Below are positions 61,350-64,000 of a stretch of 64,000 bases of DNA, in pieces. A program made the translations under genes and the position numbers. The first letter of the stretch is position 1. Each line of letters starts with the position of its first letter. The stretch is taken from positions 1-64,000 of the forward strand of contig NZ_AJLR01000040.1 in assembly GCF_000307855.1 (NCBI RefSeq), read 5' to 3'. This DNA comes from Schinkia azotoformans LMG 9581 (lineage in GTDB: Bacteria; Bacillota; Bacilli; Bacillales; Bacillaceae_J). The notes beneath the pieces are model-generated. The model was not told where the DNA came from and ran no database searches. It worked only from the letters and a program-made list of their open reading frames with translations.

Positions 61350-62823
61350 ATAACTTTTCCTTTGTTTCTTTTTCATCTTTTTGTGTACCAATTTGTTTTG
61401 CTGATACCGCAAAACGGATGATAAATACAGATGTTGCAAAAATAATACCAATGGCAGCAACTGCACCTAATTGGTCAGCAGGAACCCATTCAGGGAAATG
61501 CTGGGACCAGCGTCTTGGTGCACTTAGTTTTCCGCTGTAAAGGAATGAGAAAGTTAATCCTGCAAAGAATAATAAGTATACCCAGAAGCTTAATTTATCA
61601 AGATAGGAAGACATTTTAAGTCCTTCAACTTTAAGGACATAATACATAAAACCAAAAATCATTGCGACAGCTCCGATACCCATGTACATATGGAAATGTC
61701 CAGGTACCCATTTTGTATTATGCATCACGTGATTGATTGCAATTGTTGCGTCGATAATAGCAGGAACTACACCCATAACCCAACCAAACATGGACATAAA
61801 AAATAAGGTTGAAGGCATATCCCATTTAATACCAGATCTAAATATAATTTGTAATGCACCAAAAGCTGTTACAACAAGAACTGGAAGTCCATTTGCATAA
61901 GAAAGAACTTGACCTAGGATCAACATCCATTTTGGTACAGCAAAGTCCATTAATAAATGGTGCGGATAAATAATCATTGTAAATAATGTAGACGCATTCC
62001 ATGCAATTAAGAAATTACCGTATACTTTCCAAGGTCTTCCTGTATATTTAGGGAAGATTTCATAAACAGCGATAACGCCCATATAAATGATAGAGTTCGC
62101 AAAAATATGTCCAAACGCATAAATCAAGTTTTTAGATAAAAGTGGATCCATCGTAAAGCTAGGATTAAATATATTAATTATACTCATAATTAGTACGGAT
62201 GCACCGGAAACTAAAGCAGCTGTGTTAACAATCGTAACCATTGTTCCTGCCACAATTGCAGGAGGAAGCTCTTCCTTCATTGTTTTACCGAAAATGATCG
62301 GCCAGCCTAATGCGTTACCAAGATTTCCATATTTTTTAATAATGGCTCTTCCTGTATCAAGGTAAAATAAAAGGAAACCGGTACCGAGAACAGTCATACC
62401 TCCAAGGTAGAAAACTGCTCCGGCAGCTCCCCACATTCCACCTGAAATGGCTGGAAGAGGATAAAGGAAAGTCCATGCTGCCGCAAAATCAAAAACGAAA
62501 ATACCAATAAGAACCATTACGACTCCCAGAATAGAAAGAACGATATTTGATACAAAAATGGCCTTGCTTAATTTAATATATTGACTTGTGAAATAATACA
62601 TGATGGCTGTTCCGGCCAGAGCTCCTGCACCGATCATTCCAGTTCCATGTAGAGTCATAATTTTATAGAAAAAACCATCGGAAATGGTAATTAATTTCCC
62701 TTGATTTAATAGCATGATTAAACCCACAACCATCATCAGTAAAATAAGAACGCTGCCCAAAAGGGTCGGAAAAACAACACTTTTTCTTGTTGAACTATTG
62801 ACTGTATCAGTAATAGGTCTCAT
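61342..62823 (-). CDS. Heme-copper reductase subunit I, B type, probably NO reductase
   Basis: A 493-residue catalytic subunit with 12-13 membrane helices. The low-spin heme ligands are His59 (TLHGTG) and His378, the high-spin ligand is His376 (WVPGHFHMY), and the metal B ligands are His239 (AFGHIFAN), His288 and His289 (YPHHLL), so the site is complete. In B-type oxidases the His equivalent to 239 is followed four residues later by a tyrosine that is cross-linked to it; here that residue is Asn243. Oxygen reductases need the tyrosine, while known relatives that reduce nitric oxide do not. AAAGGGGG precedes ATG. The operon is subunit II, I, SCO, membrane protein. Confidence 0.88.
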   Translation of the reverse strand: MRPITDTVNSSTRKSVVFPTLLGSVLILLMMVVGLIMLLNQGKLITISDGFFYKIMTLHGTGMIGAGALAGTAIMYYFTSQYIKLSKAIFVSNIVLSILGVVMVLIGIFVFDFAAAWTFLYPLPAISGGMWGAAGAVFYLGGMTVLGTGFLLFYLDTGRAIIKKYGNLGNALGWPIIFGKTMKEELPPAIVAGTMVTIVNTAALVSGASVLIMSIINIFNPSFTMDPLLSKNLIYAFGHIFANSIIYMGVIAVYEIFPKYTGRPWKVYGNFLIAWNASTLFTMIIYPHHLLMDFAVPKWMLILGQVLSYANGLPVLVVTAFGALQIIFRSGIKWDMPSTLFFMSMFGWVMGVVPAIIDATIAINHVMHNTKWVPGHFHMYMGIGAVAMIFGFMYYVLKVEGLKMSSYLDKLSFWVYLLFFAGLTFSFLYSGKLSAPRRWSQHFPEWVPADQLGAVAAIGIIFATSVFIIRFAVSAKQIGTQKDEKETKEKLYA

Positions 62824-62849
62824 ATGACGTTACCCCCTTTAAATAATTA

Positions 62850-63368
62850 TTATTCTGTTACTGTAATTGTTGCTTGCATTACATGATGGGCAATCCCACA
62901 GTACTCCAAGCATAAAACTTTATACGTACCTGGTTTTTTAAATGTTACATAAACTGGATTCGTATATTCAGGCATTGCTTGTGTTTGTGCAACAATTTGC
63001 ATGTTGTCATCATAAATTCCAAAACCATGGTTGACGTCCTTACTTGTTACATTAAAAACAATGGGTTGCCCAACTTTGAATTCATTTTGCGATAATTCGA
63101 AAGCGAATTGCATAGCAGTTGCATCGACTTCAATTTGATTTTCTTGTGCTTTTGCTCTATCAAAAGGAAGATCTTGAAGTGTAATGGTTGTTGCAATACC
63201 AAGCACAACAATTAAACCAAGAAAATAAAATTTTTGAACCGTATGCCCTTTATGTTTTACTGAAGCATACTCTTCTTTTTGACTTGAATTGATTAGTACG
63301 TAAACAAATACTCCAATAATACCAGCGATGAAAATAATGGTCGTAAACCAAGCTGCTTGTTGATACAT
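62850..63368 (-). CDS. Heme-copper reductase subunit II with Cu-A site
   Basis: A 172-residue subunit with two N-terminal membrane helices (about residues 8-28 and 46-62) and a cupredoxin domain. All Cu-A ligands are present: His114 (DVNHGFG), Cys153, Glu155, Cys157, His161 and Met164 (CLEYCGIAHHVM). It accepts electrons, probably from cytochrome c, and hands them to subunit I. GGGGG lies seven bases before ATG. It is the first gene of the operon; ResD-like sites lie 139-158 bp upstream of the start. Confidence 0.92.
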   Translation of the reverse strand: MYQQAAWFTTIIFIAGIIGVFVYVLINSSQKEEYASVKHKGHTVQKFYFLGLIVVLGIATTITLQDLPFDRAKAQENQIEVDATAMQFAFELSQNEFKVGQPIVFNVTSKDVNHGFGIYDDNMQIVAQTQAMPEYTNPVYVTFKKPGTYKVLCLEYCGIAHHVMQATITVTE

Positions 63369-63473
63369 AAATGAACCCCCTTAATAAAAAGTTTTAATAC
63401 AATTCTTCATTTTGTTTTTTTAGGTTTCTTACGTTTTAGAAGTGCACCCCCTACAGTTGCTCTCGAAATAACC

Positions 63474-63526
63474 ATATAAAATTTAAAATACTTCATCTGT
63501 AACAAACTTCACAAATTGCTCACAAA
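63474..63526 (-). promoter_or_regulatory. Tandem ResD-like boxes and NsrR-like site upstream of subunit II
   Basis: On the minus strand TTTGTGAGC and TTTGTGAAG repeat with an 11-bp period (63507-63526), close to the ResD consensus TTTGTGAAT. Downstream of them GTATTTTAAATTTTATAT (63474-63491) resembles the NsrR consensus ATRTATYTTAAATATAT at about 13 of 17 positions. Confidence 0.6.
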
Positions 63527-63595
63527 TTTTACAGTAATTTACATTTTTATAAATAGAGTAATAAAAACTATCGTAATAGTGTTAAATACGCGAAA

Positions 63596-63628
63596 AAACC
63601 GTCTGTACAATTTTTGACAGACGGTTTA
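63596..63628 (-). terminator. Terminator of the HxlR gene
   Basis: AAACCGTCTGTCAA...TTGTACAGACGGTTT on the minus strand, followed by TTTTTTCG. Confidence 0.8.
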
Positions 63629-63644
63629 TCATTTATTTATATTC

Positions 63645-63974
63645 TTATTTTTCATCTAAGTTACTATGATCCATGGAATTTTCTGCCCAATACTGAATCG
63701 CTTTAATAATAGGTTCCATCTCTCTACCACGTTTTGTTAACTCGTATTCGATGCGTACCGGAATTTCAGGATAGACATTTCTCGTTACAACACCCCATTT
63801 TTCTAATTCCTTTAGCCTTTCAGAAAGAAGTTTCCCACTGATTGGTAAACTTGATTCCATCTCTCCAAATCGTTGGGGTCCAACTAGTAATTGAGAAATA
63901 ATAAGTCCCATCCACCGTTTTCCTAATAATTGCATAGCTGCTTCAAATTTAGGGCAGAGTTCATAATTACTCAT
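63645..63974 (-). CDS. HxlR-family regulator
   Basis: A 109-residue winged helix-turn-helix protein of the HxlR family: CPKFEAAMQLLGKRWMGLIISQLL, then RFGEMESSLPISGKLLSERLKELEKWGVV and the wing YPEIPVRIEYELTKRG. The single Cys7 is at the place used for redox or quinone sensing in YodB and CatR of B. subtilis. It lies upstream of and in the same direction as the heme-copper operon, with a terminator between them. GAGGTG precedes ATG. Its target is unknown. Confidence 0.87.
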   Translation of the reverse strand: MSNYELCPKFEAAMQLLGKRWMGLIISQLLVGPQRFGEMESSLPISGKLLSERLKELEKWGVVTRNVYPEIPVRIEYELTKRGREMEPIIKAIQYWAENSMDHSNLDEK

Positions 63975-64000
63975 AAAAATTCACCTCTACCTTTATTATA

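Noticed and set aside
1-64000. tRNA, rRNA or insertion sequence
   Set aside because: Reading both strands I saw no cloverleaf-like gene, rRNA segment or transposase frame.

Overview
This window is a low-GC chromosomal segment from a spore-forming Bacillaceae bacterium, most like Bacillus or Neobacillus. The evidence is strong AGGAGG-type ribosome sites, frequent TTG and GTG starts, many close relatives of Bacillus subtilis genes (yhfW, yfhF, helD, nrnB, czcD, queCDE, RNase J), a LysM-GH18 spore cortex enzyme, and many small Bacillus-only proteins. I see no tRNA, rRNA, CRISPR, prophage or intact insertion sequence.

Layout. 0-9 kb: DUF155 protein, a beheaded MraY-like remnant, D-serine dehydratase, a methyltransferase facing a LysR regulator, a CYTH protein, a glycine-rich repeat protein and a chemoreceptor. 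9-21.5 kb: a region of decay and repeats, with an ABC-F remnant, an orphan NMT1-like lipoprotein, a LysM-GH18 enzyme, small membrane proteins, a Rieske oxidoreductase (YhfW), an SGNH hydrolase, an isochorismatase-fold enzyme, a LysR/EamA pair and a LysM amidase. 21.6-32.2 kb: amino acid permease, small conserved proteins, M29 aminopeptidase, an RNase J paralogue, an ABC1 kinase and a secreted stalk-cyclophilin fusion. 32.5-41 kb: an AraC regulator facing a disaccharide operon (binding protein, two permeases, a GH65 phosphorylase fused to beta-phosphoglucomutase, ATPase). 41-54.5 kb: HelD, NrnB, thioesterase, ThpR, a histidine kinase, a fused IclR/dioxygenase pseudogene, a Na+/H+ antiporter, an ECF sigma factor between two anti-sigma genes, YfhF and a 4Fe-4S membrane protein. 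54.6-56.6 kb: preQ1-I riboswitch and queCDE. 56.6-60 kb: a CDF exporter facing an ArsR-SulP operon with a clear operator. 60-64 kb: an HxlR regulator and a four-gene heme-copper reductase operon.

Three things stand out. First, two intergenic arrays (18.2 and 30.9 kb) share a 52-bp period in which imperfect hairpins alternate with about 16-nt variable segments. Second, a dispersed element of about 30 bp (core GGGTCGGGAACT) occurs eight times at six sites, and one copy supplies part of the C-terminus of a hydrolase. Third, the terminal operon encodes a Cu-A-containing B-type heme-copper enzyme in which the usual cross-linked tyrosine position is asparagine. It lies behind tandem ResD-like sites, so it is more likely a nitric oxide reductase than an oxidase. 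Several gene remnants (mraY-like, ABC-F, IclR-dioxygenase, anti-sigma) show repeated deletion in this part of the chromosome. Coordinates of short sites were read by eye and may be off by one or two bases.
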